NCBI GenBank assembly: GCA_949126835.1
Contig: OX421506.1
Location: forward strand, 18,576,215-18,640,214
Length of the DNA stretch: 64,000 nt
Reading direction: 5' to 3'
Source of the DNA: Anisus vortex
Taxonomy: Eukaryota > Mollusca > Gastropoda > Planorbidae
Translations under genes and position numbers: made by a program
Notes under the pieces: model-generated
Told to the model about the DNA's origin: nothing
The model's input: only the letters and a program-made list of their open reading frames with translations
Database searches by the model: none
Shown here: positions 22,017-33,684 of the stretch, in pieces
Layout of the letters: every line of letters starts with the position of its first letter
Position numbering within the stretch: position 1 is the first letter of the stretch

Positions 22017-23684
22017 TGAGTAGCTAATGTACTGTTGAAAGCTTTAAAATGTACATATAATTTCTTCACGCATATAAAATTTATATAACGTTTTACTATT
22101 TTTTGAAATAGCTTGGTCATTTTAAAATTATAATTGTAAGCTAATTATTTATTTTTAATAAAGGAAAAATAGAAAACATTTAGAAATATTAGGGCAAATA
22201 AAAATGGGTTAATTACTTCCCTTTAATAAAAGTTTACACATTTAAATGTAATTCTATAGTGATTCTGGGGGTACCAAACAAATTATGTTTTCTAATAAAA
22301 CTAATATTAATTTTTAATTATTATTTATTTATATAAATTTAGCATTATTATATTTATTTCAACTAGTAATTAAATGAATAAGATTAATTTACGTTAGACA
22401 GTGGTAAATAATAGATTAGATCATAACAACCAAATGTATGCTATATTAATATATTTTTTCAATAAAGTTCATCGTTCTAGCATACTAAAAAAAACTTAAA
22501 TATTTTGGCATCGCTGGTCCCTTACGTCAGTGGATTCAAGACTTTCTTATAGGTAGAGAACAAACAGCGATGATTAATGGTTCTAAATCATCACTAATAA
22601 CTCAGGAGTTCCACAAGGAACTGTCCTAGGGCCCCTACTATTTCTAATTTATATTAATTACTTACCAAATTGCATCAACACAGGAACAATAGTAAGATTA
22701 TTTGCAGATGATTGTATAATTTATAGAACAATAAAGACAGAAAAATATAGTACATTTTACAAAAAGACTTAAAAATGAACTAGAAAAATGGGAATCTAAC
22801 TGGAGTATGTCTTTTCACCCAAACAATTGCCAACTGGAGTATCCAAGGAAAAGAAACAAATAATAGCAAACTACTTCATTCAGGGTAAAGAACTAGCTCA
22901 TACTAGCAATGCAAAAGTACTTACTTATCTTGGAATCATCATATTGATGAAGTAATTTTAAAAAAAGGTAATTCTTTACCTGCGTTCGTTCATGAATTGT
23001 TTTGGTTTTGTAGGAATAATTTCTAAATATACATGCCAAATTCGCACGAATCAAGTCATTAAATGTCTTCCAGATTTGTTCGCAAATCTGCACATTTTGA
23101 TGTCTACTTTTTAGGTTCAAATTTCATCTGCATTTTATAATAGCTAGTATACCGCAACCCCCAAAAAATAAAAAGATCCAGATCTAAGAAGTTGTAAGAT
23201 CAAGCCAGTCAGTCTTGATGTGGTATGAAAACAGGAGTGTTTCAATGTACTTCTGAAAACAAAATCCATTTATCTTAGTGTACCTTAAATAAGGGAAGTA
23301 GACTAGTTAAAATGATTTGAAATTGATTTCACGGCAAGATATATCCAGTTTCAATGCAAATTCATTTCAGTGGTCTAAGAGTTCATGTTCTGTTTTCTAA
23401 AGTTCAACTAATTATAAGTGTGGCTGTGTCATTCAGAAGAATCGGATTTAAACAGTCTTATCCTCATCTAAGATAACGAACAATGTGTGCAACAGCATAT
23501 CTGTATGTTCCGTATCACTTTCTTGTAGAAGAGAATTGAATTACCTGTAAATTAATAAATGGTGATAAGCTATTAAATCGACTATTTTAAGAATATATCA
23601 CGAGTCTAATAATGAGATCTTTGAATACAAGCTTTCCTCAACTTTAACAAGTCTTGCACGCGTTCCTTAGGTTGCCGACCCCTG
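22017..23684 (-). mobile_element. hAT transposon relic interrupted by LINE
   Basis: Collinear with the interior and end of the hAT at 55,219-57,688: GTAGCTAATGTAMTGTT, AAAACATTTAGAAATATTAR, GATCCAGATCTAAGAAGTT, AGATCAAGCMRGTYAGKCTTG, then the terminus GGTTGCCGACCCCTG ending at 23,684. The opposite terminus is lost. A LINE fragment (about 22,450-22,955) splits it. The minus strand at 22,893-23,120 carries a transposase piece (RHQNVQICEQIWKTFNDLIR). Confidence 0.75.
22450..22955 (+). pseudogene. LINE reverse-transcriptase fragment
   Basis: Contains [20 protein letters not shown] (motif B region) followed by [20 protein letters not shown] with the catalytic F-A-D-D, then downstream pieces NYFIQGKELAHTSNAKVLTY and LGIIILMK. 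Several stops and shifts break the frame. The downstream sequence suggests it is the same CR1/Jockey-like family as the minus-strand relic at 32,605-33,250. It sits inside a hAT relic. Confidence 0.87.
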
Positions 23685-25240
23685 GAATGGTGGAATGAAT
23701 ATGGCAATGGAAGAAGAGATAACGAGTGTGAAGTTGGCAACATAGATGACGAGGAAAGAATGTAAAATATATTGAGTAGCAGCACATAAAAAAAAAGATG
23801 AAAGAAAAACTATTCACTGCAGAAAGGTCTTCCATGTGCTGAACAAAAGCATGGAACATGATCAAGTAAAACATCAGGGTGCCCTCAGTGTTTGGGGGGG
23901 GGGGGGTGATGAAATGTTTAAATGACCAATTAACAGTCACTGAATAGAATGCAATTCAATACCTCATTTGTAAGCAGAAAAATTGAAGTAAAGCAAGTTA
24001 CCCATGTAACCTCTTAATTAGTAGACTACATCAGTTTGTCCTCTTTATTCTTTCAACATACATTCAAGTGAACAGACCAACAGTTCAACTTAACTAACTA
24101 TAACAGGAATATTATTCCATAGTCATTCTACAACTAGATCGACCTTAAACCTTTCTATCACTGAATATAATATCTCACAGCTAAACTAACCCCTGTTTCA
24201 CGTTAATTACCATTCAGTGGCGACGCATCATTATCTCTCAATTCTCCAACCTTATCTACATATCTAGTTTACCTCGGGATTTGACCAGTTCATTGGCGTT
24301 AGTTTAAGTTTAATGGACAAAAGTTATAGTTTGTTTCTTGACAAATGCGAGTCCATGGTCTATTTTTAACTTAATCTTAGTTGATGCATTCTAGGTTAAG
24401 TATAGTATGTGGTTGTTTTAATTGTTGCTGTTGTTTTGTATGATTATGGCAAAAGAAGGATTACGTGGCCAATACAATACTGACATTACCTGTACATTTT
24501 TTTTCTTTCTAAGATATAGGCTAATCATATAGACTGTGCAGAAATAGAGATATATAAAATAAAAGTAAGGCTTTGATTAAAAACTGTAGATTCTTAAAAT
24601 GAGCAGACCAGCGCTATTTCTACCATATCCCGGTAGGACATCGATTGATCAAATAAACCAAGGTGGTTTTCTTTCAACCTGACACAGGAAGGGGAAGTCA
24701 GCAGGATGCATAAACAAGGGGGGAGAACCAATGGAAAAAAACAACAAGCAAGTAACCTAAAGTAGTTAGGACTTAGACAGTTCCCCTCCCCCCCCCCCCT
24801 GCCATTACTTAGTGTTTTTGTTTCAACGGATACCACGTGGGACGTGCCCTCTCACCCTCACCCCCCCCTTTTTTTTTCATTTCGACAGCACAGTAACTTA
24901 ATGGGGGCCAGAGTACTGACAGACGACGCCACGCTGGGCGCCCATGTTGGTGTTGTAGTGTAGTGCCTTTTTTATGTTGTTAAGTGACTCAGTTGATTGT
25001 CAGTTACTCTGTTTCTAAAAAAAAAAAAAAGTAGTGGCGGGAATGCGGGAGTGGGGGGGGGGGGGAGACGCGCAGGTGTGAGGAGGGAGAAGGTGGTGGT
25101 GGGGGGGGGGGAGAACATTGGAATGGTCAACGAATCTGTTGAGTGGTGTTGTTGCTACCAAAGGGACTCTGTTCGATACCTGGTCGAAGAAAAGATCACA
25201 GACTTTAAAAAAAACATGGAGATCCTGCTGTGAACATATG
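23685..25240. other. Spacer with poly-G/C runs
   Basis: Contains G or C runs at 23,894-23,906, near 24,787-24,799, and near 25,056-25,066 and 25,101-25,110. Frames at 24,594-24,836 and 24,997-25,269 are short and low-complexity. No gene recognised. Confidence 0.5.
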
Positions 25241-25313
25241 GTCGCGGGTTCTCTCTCTCTCTCTCTCACTCTCTTTGTTGGTTAAACGGCAATATAGCAC
25301 GGGAGTTCCGCTG

Positions 25314-25344
25314 TGACGTAATTATTAGGTAACGTCTGACGTCA
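25314..25344. promoter_or_regulatory. Pair of CRE-like octamers
   Basis: TGACGTAA (25,314-25,321) and consensus TGACGTCA (25,337-25,344) lie 23 bases apart in a stretch that is not visibly repetitive. They match ATF/CREB binding sites by pattern only. No transcript is known here. Confidence 0.3.
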
Positions 25345-25799
25345 TACACCACTGTCAGCGGGACTAACGTACTATTTGTTGTAGAAGTCTGTGTGTGGGG
25401 TGTGTCTTAGAATTGATTCGATGGTAAGTCATCAGAGGCACTCTAAGGTTTTCAGGGTTTCGTATATTTTATGGAAATAAGAAAAAAGTCGTTTGGTCAG
25501 TAGGCCTACAACCAGTAAAGCAAGTGGAATTCGCTATAAGTGCCTATAAGCGAACTATTTAATATATGATCATTTAACGCGTCTGGATGTGGGGTGGGGG
25601 GCGGAGGGAGCTGCTCTAATTATTCTAATGGGTACTTGATGGGGCGTAAATCGGATACAAACTAATATCATTTCCAAGACTTGAACTGGAAGCCTATTGG
25701 CTAGTAACTCGACCACCCTTACAACTACATCCATTGTATACATGGGCGGTCGCAGACATTTTTCTCAGGTATGGGTACAAGGGGGGGGGGGCGAGATGG

Positions 25800-25824
25800 G
25801 GCTAGAGATAGAGAAAGAGAGAGA

Positions 25825-25870
<46 letters not shown>

Positions 25871-26020
25871 TAGAGAGAGAGAGAGAGAGAGACTGCAATG
25901 AGCGTGTTGAAAGCGTGCGATAGAGTAAAAATGAGTGCAAGTAAGTGAGAGAGAGACAGAAAAAGAGGTTTGGTGGAAAGAAAGAGAGTATGAATAAAAC
26001 GGTGCAAGAGGAAGATGGAG

Positions 26021-26051
<31 letters not shown>

Positions 26052-26095
26052 ATACAAAAGGGGTGAAGAAACGGTGAGAAAAATGGGTAGGCTAC

Positions 26096-26147
<52 letters not shown>

Positions 26148-26310
26148 AAGAGAGAGTGAGAGAGAGAGAGAAGTTGGATCGCTAGAGATAAAAAAAAACA
26201 CGAGAGAACATGAAAAAATATCGCGAAAGAGAAAGATGGACAGAGAGAGGGATTGAGAGACAAGAAGAGAGCGAGAAAGAGTATGGGGAGAGAGAGAGAA
26301 AAGGGAGAGA
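25800..26310. repeat. Long GA-rich microsatellite block
   Basis: Interrupted (GA)n spans about 500 bases with near-complete purine strand bias. All long frames on both strands here (Ser/Leu repeats on minus, Arg/Glu on plus) are artefacts of this composition. Confidence 0.95.
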
Positions 26311-26954
26311 ACAAAGGAAGGACATAAAAAAAAAGCGATCCCGTTTCAATTAGGTTGAGGACTTGGGGGTCATGCCGAACAATGGCCTCCAGTAATTGTA
26401 CGCCACGTGAACAGGCCGTAATTGAACCCTTGTCCCATGTAATGACTAAGTGACCGGAGCTGAGATAACTTTACCTGCGCTGACCATCTGGCTGAGAGGT
26501 CTGACCAATGACCTGGACTTACACATGGCCCCCATGCGTAGAACATTTGGACGGTTCGTACAAAAAAAACAACATAGAAGCCGAAATCATTTTCAATGGC
26601 ACTAACTGGCCATACACACACGGTCAACAGAGAATTGACCCTTATGATTAGCTAACATTCGACAAGTTTTCACCAGAAATACTTCATCCCTCTTCCACTT
26701 CTCGATTCGGCCGGAACAATGTAGAATATGAAAGAAAAAAAATGGAAAGTGTTCACCTGGCCCACGACATAATAAATTACAGAATGATTTGCCAAAAAAA
26801 AAATAAGGCAATGGAAAAAACGGCAAAAACTTGTTATGTAAGCAACAAGAAGTCATTTATAGTGTAATTTAAAAAGTCATTAAAAACGCCTAGCCTACGG
26901 AACATTTCGGGACCATCACCATCATAGCTTGTTTCCACCGCCTGTGGCATAGAC
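26311..26954. other. Unassigned unique sequence
   Basis: 26,340-26,560 has a more balanced base composition than its surroundings, but I recognise no domain in any frame. The remainder is A-rich. Confidence 0.4.
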
Positions 26955-27142
26955 CTGAAGTCGGCAAACATTTTGGCACGCAGATCAAGTTTCAATGGCA
27001 CGCGGAAGACCCAAAAAGGCAATTCAAGTTTCTTCTTCAAGAAATTGAGTGCTGGAGTATTTTGACTCTTAGGATGTTAGCACGCTGAATGAATTAGAAA
27101 TCCGACTTTGGCACGCTTTAATTAAAAGGTTGCTGATCCCTG
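26955..27142 (+). mobile_element. Short non-autonomous hAT, 188 bp
   Basis: Ends CTGAAGTCGGCAAAC and GGTTGCTGATCCCTG. Flanks are GCATAGAC and CCATAGAC (7 of 8). The interior consists of the family left subterminal (TCAATGGCACGCGGAAGACC) joined to the right one (TTAGCACGCTGAATGAATTA). Confidence 0.88.
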
Positions 27143-27392
27143 CCATAGACCACAAACAAGAGCTCTCCACGCAGTCCAGTCCTGGACAAGCTGTCTTCAG
27201 TTTTATCCCATCATGTCTCATTTCCTCCTGCCTTACAATTGATGGCCTAAATTTCTCAAGATGTATCTGCCCACAATTGCTTACAAAAGAAAAGCGGATG
27301 GATAGTGTGGCCAGCACAATGCTTAAAGCCATTAATTCTCCACCGAACGACCTCAGGTGCTTTTAATGACCAGGTAGGCCAATACCCTAAAT

Positions 27393-27592
27393 CATGGGTC
27401 TTCAACATTTTGATATTATTGGGCCAAAGTAGGATTTCTAATTTATTCAGCGTGCCAACAGCCTTAAAAGTCATTCTGCTCTTTACTTGTAGAAGAGACT
27501 CGTGAAGTCATTTCAAGGGTATTCCGCGTGCCATTGAAAATTGCTCGGTGTGCCAAGTCTGACACGTGTGTACCGTAAGTTGCCGACCCCTA
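27393..27592 (-). mobile_element. Short non-autonomous hAT, 200 bp, inverted
   Basis: Begins CATGGGTCTTCAACATTTTG and ends GTAAGTTGCCGACCCCTA, the family in reverse orientation with subterminal TTATTCAGCGTGCCAACAG and TTCCGCGTGCCATTGAAAA. Possible degraded duplication CCCTAAAT and CCTTAAAG (6 of 8). It lies 250 bases from a copy in the opposite orientation. Confidence 0.82.
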
Positions 27593-28453
27593 CCTTAAAG
27601 GATGACGTGGTTATGTGGAATTTTAGGTGGTAGTTTCAAACATAAGATATTCCGGAATGATATTCCTAATGATATATCGCGTTACCATATCGCCCCCCCC
27701 CCCCCACACACACTTACCCACACTATCAACTGTATCCGAGAAACAAACCTGTGACAAATAAAAAAAGGGGGCTTAGTCATCCCAGGCTTAAAGTCTTTCA
27801 AGACGGCCCACTACAACGGTATTGTTGTTACCACAGAGGCTGATCCCCCCACACAATAAAGACCTCACAGGAAAAAAAAACACAAAAAGCTGGAAAAACA
27901 ATCTCTCGTTCTTTTTTTTCTTTTTTTTATAGACTTCCCGCCCAATTAGTTGGACACTCGATCGCTTTTTAAAGACATTTATCGTCTGCTATCAAGCTAT
28001 CTACACACCCTCCCTCCTCACTCATTGCCTCCCTCCCTCCGCCCCCCCCCCCCCCCACCATAACACACGCTAAGATAATAGCCAACAAAAACAAAAGGTA
28101 ATAACGGCCAAGCGCTTAAATGTATCCGATCAAGGGCAATCAACTCCCAGAGTTCTATTATCTCCCCCTGAATTATTTTTTCCTTTCTTCATTGAATCAG
28201 TCCGCGAGTAATTTCCTCCCCTTAATTTTAGAATAACAGTGTTATTCTGCTGTTGTTTCCCCCCCCCCCCCCCATAGTAAAAGGATATAAATAAACTGGG
28301 CTTTGCTTGAAGCTATTATTGTCGCGTGCCCTTAAAGATTGCTCTGGATTTTAGGATATAACAAAAAAGACCAGCTTAATCTACTTTGCGGCCATAATAA
28401 TAGTGTGCGGGTTAATAGAATATATAAACTTGAAGTGAATGTTCAATCGGAAG
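27593..28453. other. Spacer with three long C runs
   Basis: C runs of 13-15 bases at 27,693-27,705, 28,042-28,056 and 28,259-28,273, and a TTATCTCCC motif at 28,158-28,166. No coding signal. Confidence 0.5.
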
Positions 28454-28910
28454 TTAAAGACCAAGTGAAGAGGTTTTTCTCAAAGGAACGAGATTTGGAA
28501 TAGCCTCATACGGCAGTGACGTATCACAAGGGAAATAAATAAATAAAAATAGACGCTATAAATCTATATTTAACCATTTTGTTAAAAATAAGAACCGGGA
28601 AAAGATTCAAAACATGTGGCAATAGATTCAAAACACGTGACAATATTCATTTTTCCTAGTCGGAATCCTTTATATTACGTCACTTTCCTATATTGCCGGA
28701 AATAAAAACATCTCAAATGGCTACGAGATTTGGAGTAATCTTCCGAAAAACACACACATTTAAGTGCAAATATTGAACTAATTACTTAAAATGTATCTTT
28801 GATATTTTGTATAAATGTTTTTTTTAACATTCAGATACTGAATACACTATTTACTATCAAAATCAAAGGTTAACTCAATTTTGATAAAAAGCTCTTCACT
28901 TGGTCTTTAA
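28454..28910. mobile_element. TTAA-flanked MITE, copy 1 (457 bp)
   Basis: Starts TTAAAGACCAAGTGAAGAGG and ends with the inverted CTCTTCACTTGGTCTTTAA. The first 19 bases are perfectly inverted and the similarity continues imperfectly to about 30. TTAA at both ends fits the target of piggyBac or Kolobok-type transposases. The reverse complement is at 56,042-56,498 with the same length and about three substitutions. No coding capacity. Confidence 0.93.
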
Positions 28911-30790
28911 CAATCTCTCCAAGTATGGCTTTTCTATGTACTACAAATACATGATGTAGACCTATGCTGTGAAATTCATAGATTGCCCATGGAAGCCATT
29001 ACTTTAGTATTGGTTAGCATGAAACATTGACGCATCTTCATTCATTTTGATTTGGGGGGGTCGGATCTTCTTAGATGTAGATATTTTTTAAAGTGATTGA
29101 ACAATGGCGATTTTAAAATGCAGCCAAGTTGAATTTTAAACATTTAAAAAATGGGCAATTTCTTTAATTAAACATAAGTAGTTCTTAAACAATTTTTGTG
29201 TATTATAAATTTAATAAATATAAGTGACTTATTTAATTTCTGTAATTATTAATGTTTAAAAGATAAAATCCTTAATTGGACAAACAATTAGTGCAGGAAA
29301 TGTTTATTTACTTTTTAACGTAGCCTAAATTATTTTAATCCTTTCATAATTAAATCTCGTAAAGCATTCCGTTTTGTTGGATTTCTATAAAGAAATAATA
29401 ATTAGTCAGTAATATTTGTTATATTACAAAACAGAACTTGTTCGGCATCACTATTGAATCAAATGTGGAAACGTTTTTTTAATTATAGGGAGATAATTAA
29501 CCCTCTATTTTAGCTAATATTTCTAATGTTGTTTTTTTTCATTTATAAAAGAATAAATAGTTAACAATGTATAACTTTGAAATGATCGAATAGTAAAAAG
29601 AATTTAAAAATTATATAAATACTATATATGTCTTAAGGAAATTTTAGGTATATTTTTAAACACAATATTAACTACTTAGTTTTGTATAATTATTACCTAT
29701 ATCTCCTGCATAAGACAATCTGAAAATGTTCTTCATAGCTAAAACACGTTAAAGTACCGTATAGCTCAGGTTAAATGCGATAAAAATATAAGTAGCATTG
29801 GCAGTTGTTAGATCCTCATCTTGACTAACAAATGTTAATTTATAATATGTAGACATTAATTACCATAAATTTTAAATGTCAAAGTTTAATAATAAAATAT
29901 GATATAAAGTTTAATAAAAAGGATATAATTACAAACACGTTAATTTTGTATTAAATATAAAACGATTTAACGATTTACTCTATTCAATAATCGCTTTTGA
30001 TTTTGGTCTTGGTTTTGCTACGGAGTTAAATTAATTGTTCTTTAAAAATAATTTTAAGAGATAAAAATCTAATGTGGAGGTTCTCAAAACGTTACGTGCT
30101 CATACAGAATTACTTGTAAAGATCATGTATCAACATATATAATTACCGTGAGTTTGTTTATATGTTTGTTTATATATATATATATTTATATATATGTTTG
30201 TTCGCTATAGGCTCCTAAGCCGTTTGACTAATCGGGACAAAAATTAAATGTATAAATCGGAAACGTACTCCGAAAGATAATTTTATTTTATGACTTATAA
30301 TCATGAATGTGTTAATTTAAAACATTCAAAATGTTACATCCAGCCATGCAAATTAAATATAGCCGTACATAGCAAATTGCCATTTCCGTTCATTACTATG
30401 TTGAACGCGATATTTTGTATGTTGAACGCGAGGGTCTTTTCGGGTTTCCCCAATTATGCTGTTGTTTTTTTAATGTGGCGAGACCTTTTTTTTAAGTTAC
30501 GCACCGCAATTTGGCTTGGAGAGTTTCAATTGTTTACTTTAAAAAATACTAGCGTATGACGTAATGTCTATCAAATTATTTATTTTTTCATTATTGATGT
30601 TTGCATTATCCTTTTAAGTAAAAAGTAACCAAATGTTTTAATTATTTAATGGATTTACGTCACTATTGAGAATATCCTTTAATAGGCGACTGTATACACT
30701 CTATAAATTAAATGATAAGAATGATAATAAAAAACAAGTTAGGCCTATAAATGATTACTTTCTAATACCGGGTACCATAAGCTTGACAGC
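28911..30790. other. Very AT-rich unique sequence
   Basis: A TTATCTCCC-type motif occurs inverted at 29,488-29,496. The frame at 30,290-30,559 (89 residues) has no recognised family. I see no inverted termini. Confidence 0.5.
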
Positions 30791-30814
30791 AACAATGTAA
30801 AATAAAAACTAAAT

Positions 30815-31130
30815 ACCGAAAGAAACATTCTCAGTACTGTTTTATTGATACAATAAGCAAGAACAAAAATTAAATACAGAAAAAATCTTTCTCAATTTAG
30901 TTTTTATTGCCTTGAAATATTATTTTCTATTTTTTTTTAAAATTATTTACCTTTTTTATTGTTTTGTATTTATATTTTTTTTTTCTTTTAGATAGTATAT
31001 GAGCATGCTAATTTAATAGCATGGATAGAAGAGCTATAGAAATGCCCATTCTTCTTCTTCTTCTTATATTATTGTTAATTTAATATTATTAATAACAAGG
31101 CAAGTCAACACAACTGTTCGCTACATTTTA
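30815..31130 (-). repeat. LINE 3'-UTR-like module A
   Basis: Begins AAATACCGAAAGAAACATTC and ends near CAAGTCAACACAACTG. It is repeated at 31,645-31,900 and partly at 31,975-32,080. The related block at 37,925-38,050 lies directly downstream of a minus-strand LINE ORF2, so the module is probably that LINE's 3' UTR. This copy has a 67-base insertion (31,003-31,070) of the AGCATGC..TAGCATGG repeat ending in CTT units. Confidence 0.65.
31003..31070 (+). repeat. Short dispersed repeat with CTT tail
   Basis: GAGCATGCTAATTTAATAGC then ATGGATAGAAGAGCTATAGA and a CTT run, inserted cleanly into module A relative to module B. It is the same core as at 636-713. Confidence 0.6.
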
Positions 31131-31144
31131 ATATCGAATTTAAA

Positions 31145-31600
31145 AGTCTCTTAAGTCTCTTTCGGCTCTTGTGTCCAGGGCGTAACGCTTTGGATTGAGC
31201 AATCTCTGTCCAGGCTCCAGCCACCCAACGACACGCCGAAGGCGTGGCGTGCCGTGTAACGGGGAAGGTTTGCACAGCCCAGCGATCGGTCACTGCGGTT
31301 CTCCAAAGGATCATTATCGCGGTGGCTCGCCAGTATAGCTGCACTGTCACCCGGTAGCATAAATCCTAAAGGCCTACTATAGGTACATGCATCCAGGCAC
31401 CGGGTGGTTTTTGAGACGGGATTGCAGCGTCCATTGCTTCCTCTCCACCGAGACCAGGGCCTCTCGGCAGTGTAATGGACCTCGGACCCGCTGCGGGGAC
31501 TGTGCCCCGTGCGTTCGCCCGCCAGTGTATTCTTAATGGGAATGTATCGGCGGTTTACACACTACGCCAGTCCTTGAGGCCACACTTATTATGCATATGC
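31145..31600. other. GC-rich island between LINE 3' modules
   Basis: A sharply GC-richer block within very AT-rich DNA. It is bounded on the right by CATATGCCAGGGTCAGGTCG, which recurs at 31,930. Minus-strand frames (31,105-31,360) show no domain. It may be another part of the same LINE or a captured sequence. Confidence 0.5.
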
Positions 31601-31644
31601 CAGGGTCAGGTCGACCAGAAACAATTAAAAATATAAAAAAAACG

Positions 31645-32090
31645 AAATACCGAAAGAAACATTTTCAACACTGTTTTATTAATACAATAAGCAAGAACAC
31701 AAATTAAATACCGAAAAAAATCGTTCTCACTTTATTTTTTATGGTATTGAAATATTATTTTCTACGCTTTTTTTTATTATTTACCTTTTTATTGTTTGGT
31801 ATTGTGGTTTTTTTTTCTTTTAGATAGTATATTATTGTTAATTTAATAGGCTATTATTAATAACAAGACAAGTCAACACAACTGCTTGATACGTTTTAAT
31901 ACCAGAAGCTTGACAGTAACAATTATTATGCATATGCCAGGGTCAGGGCGACCAGAAACAATTGAAAAGAACAAATACTAAATACCGAAAAGAAACGTTC
32001 ATTGTCTTTATTGTAATATAGTCTCTTTTCTTTATCTCTTAACAAAACACATTGTAGTCGTTCGTTTCTCCGTCATTTTGACGGGCATAA
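31645..32090 (-). repeat. LINE 3'-UTR-like modules B and C
   Basis: Module B (31,645-31,900) repeats module A without its insertion. Module C restarts at 31,975 with AAATACCGAAAAGAAACGTT and ends with CATTGTAGTCGTTCGTTTCT, matching the LINE 3' region at 37,990-38,050. Confidence 0.6.
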
Positions 32091-32291
32091 CCACTAGTAT
32101 CATAATAACTGGAAAGCTGGAGGGAAAGAGATGTAGAAGAAGACAGAGAAGGAAAATATTTGATGATAGAACGGAATGGCATGGCATGGCAGAAACAACA
32201 TAAATGATAAAGTTTGCCAGAAGAAACGATACTTGAAATAACATGATCGCTTATGTCAACTGTCATCGCATCTTATAATGATGCTAATAAG

Positions 32292-32378
32292 AGCAGGTTG
32301 ACGTTTAGGCTGTTGGCACTGTAATTGATTTAGAGATCCTAGTTTGGCACACTGCTAGCTAAAGGTTGCCGACCCCTG
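32292..32378 (+). mobile_element. hAT right-end fragment
   Basis: TTTAGGCTGTTGGCACTGTA through AAAGGTTGCCGACCCCTG matches the right subterminal and terminal sequence of the hAT family. No left end is found upstream. Confidence 0.8.
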
Positions 32379-32604
32379 CACTAGACCGCTGCTTAGGTAG
32401 ACGAGAAGTTTTGTATTGGTGTGTTGTGTGTCGAATAAAGAGAATACTGTATAAGAGAAGGTCTGATTCAAGTCTGAAGGGAGAAACGGACAAAGAAGAT
32501 ACAGGGATTCTTGTACCAGATCAAAGTATTGTTGAGTATAAACACACACAAAGATAGAAAAGAATAAATTCCGACAGACATGATATTATCTTTTTCTTCT
32601 TCTT

Positions 32605-33250
32605 CGTCCTTATGATATTATCTTATCTTATATATTACAGACGCTCTTTCTATAAAGAAGATTATTGCGTCCTACGCTCATCCGTGGTCCGAGTCTAGTC
32701 TTTCATCTTTATTAATGTTTAAATGATGCTAAGTTTGTTCAGGCAACCCATTCCATGCCCAAATGCCACTCGTGAAGAAAGAGTACTTTTAAACATTTGT
32801 TTTCTCATAAGGGATACGGAATGTGATTTTGTCTTTATTTTTATCTGAGTAGTTGTTATTAAGCTGTATTTCTAAATTAGAATTTAATGCCCTATGTATT
32901 ATTACTACTTTACTCTTTGCCCTTCTGTCCTCTAGTGTTTCTAGGTTTAGTGATTTGACTATTGGTGTTACTCTTGTCAGTTGTAAATATTCGCTAGTTA
33001 TAAACCTTGAAACCTTGCAGCTCTTTTCTGAAATTGTTCAAATGTTTTAAATGTTTTCTTTAGTTGATGGGTCCCATACACATGATACATGATTTAGTAT
33101 AGGCCTAACTAATGTGAGATAGCATTTTAATTTCATATTCTTATTACATTTGTAAAAGTTTCTTTTTATGAATCCTAATGTTTTGTTAGATTTGTTTAAT
33201 TTCTTCATCAATATGAAGATTCCAAGATAACTTATCATTTATTATTACTC
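32605..33250 (-). pseudogene. 5'-truncated LINE: ORF2 C-terminus and 3' tail
   Basis: On the minus strand, KSNKTLGFIKRNFYKCNKNM then KLKCYLTLVRPILNHVSCVW and DPSTKENI (33,047-33,238) are the post-palm segment typical of CR1/L2/Jockey-like reverse transcriptases. Further on, broken frames reach a terminal NGLPEQT, then the ACTCGGACCACGGATGAGCG block and a TAAGATAAGATAA tail at 32,605. A 5'-truncated copy with a simple 3' tail is the expected product of LINE retroposition. Confidence 0.87.
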
Positions 33251-33412
33251 CTAATGTTACTATATGTGGATGAGAGAAACGTATATACTGACAGTGAGAC
33301 AGAGAATGAAGAAGAAAGGGCAGGGCAGTCAGATAGTAGATTTATATAGCAGATGGATAGAAATAGAGAGAGAGAGAAAAAGAGGAAGATATAAAACATG
33401 TTTTATAATTTA

Positions 33413-33684
33413 ATAAGTAAAGTATTCCTCGTCGGACCAGATTGATCCATGGGGCCAGTGAAGCAGCGTTCACAAGTTTCTGTGGCCACGGCATACTAGG
33501 AGAATGTGTGGCCAGCACAATGCTCAAACGCCTTTTACTTTAACCCCAACTAAAGTCAGGTACCCATCAGAGCTGGGTAGACTCAGGGACACCCTCCAGA
33601 CACGGGAACGAATTCTAGCCTTCACCAGGATTCGAACCCAGGACCTTCGTAACACCAGCCGAACGCGCTACCGCTCGGGAACAG
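33413..33684 (-). mobile_element. tRNA-derived SINE, full length
   Basis: The minus strand reads from CCCGAGCGGTAGCGCGTTCG (box A-like) and GGGTTCGAATCCTGGTGAAG (box B) to ATCTGGTCCGACGAGGAATA and a TTTACTTA tail. Confidence 0.87.

Noticed and set aside
25725..26314. Ser/Leu-rich frames of 158-170 codons on minus and a 103-codon Arg/Glu frame on plus
   Set aside because: Composition artefact of a GA-rich array.
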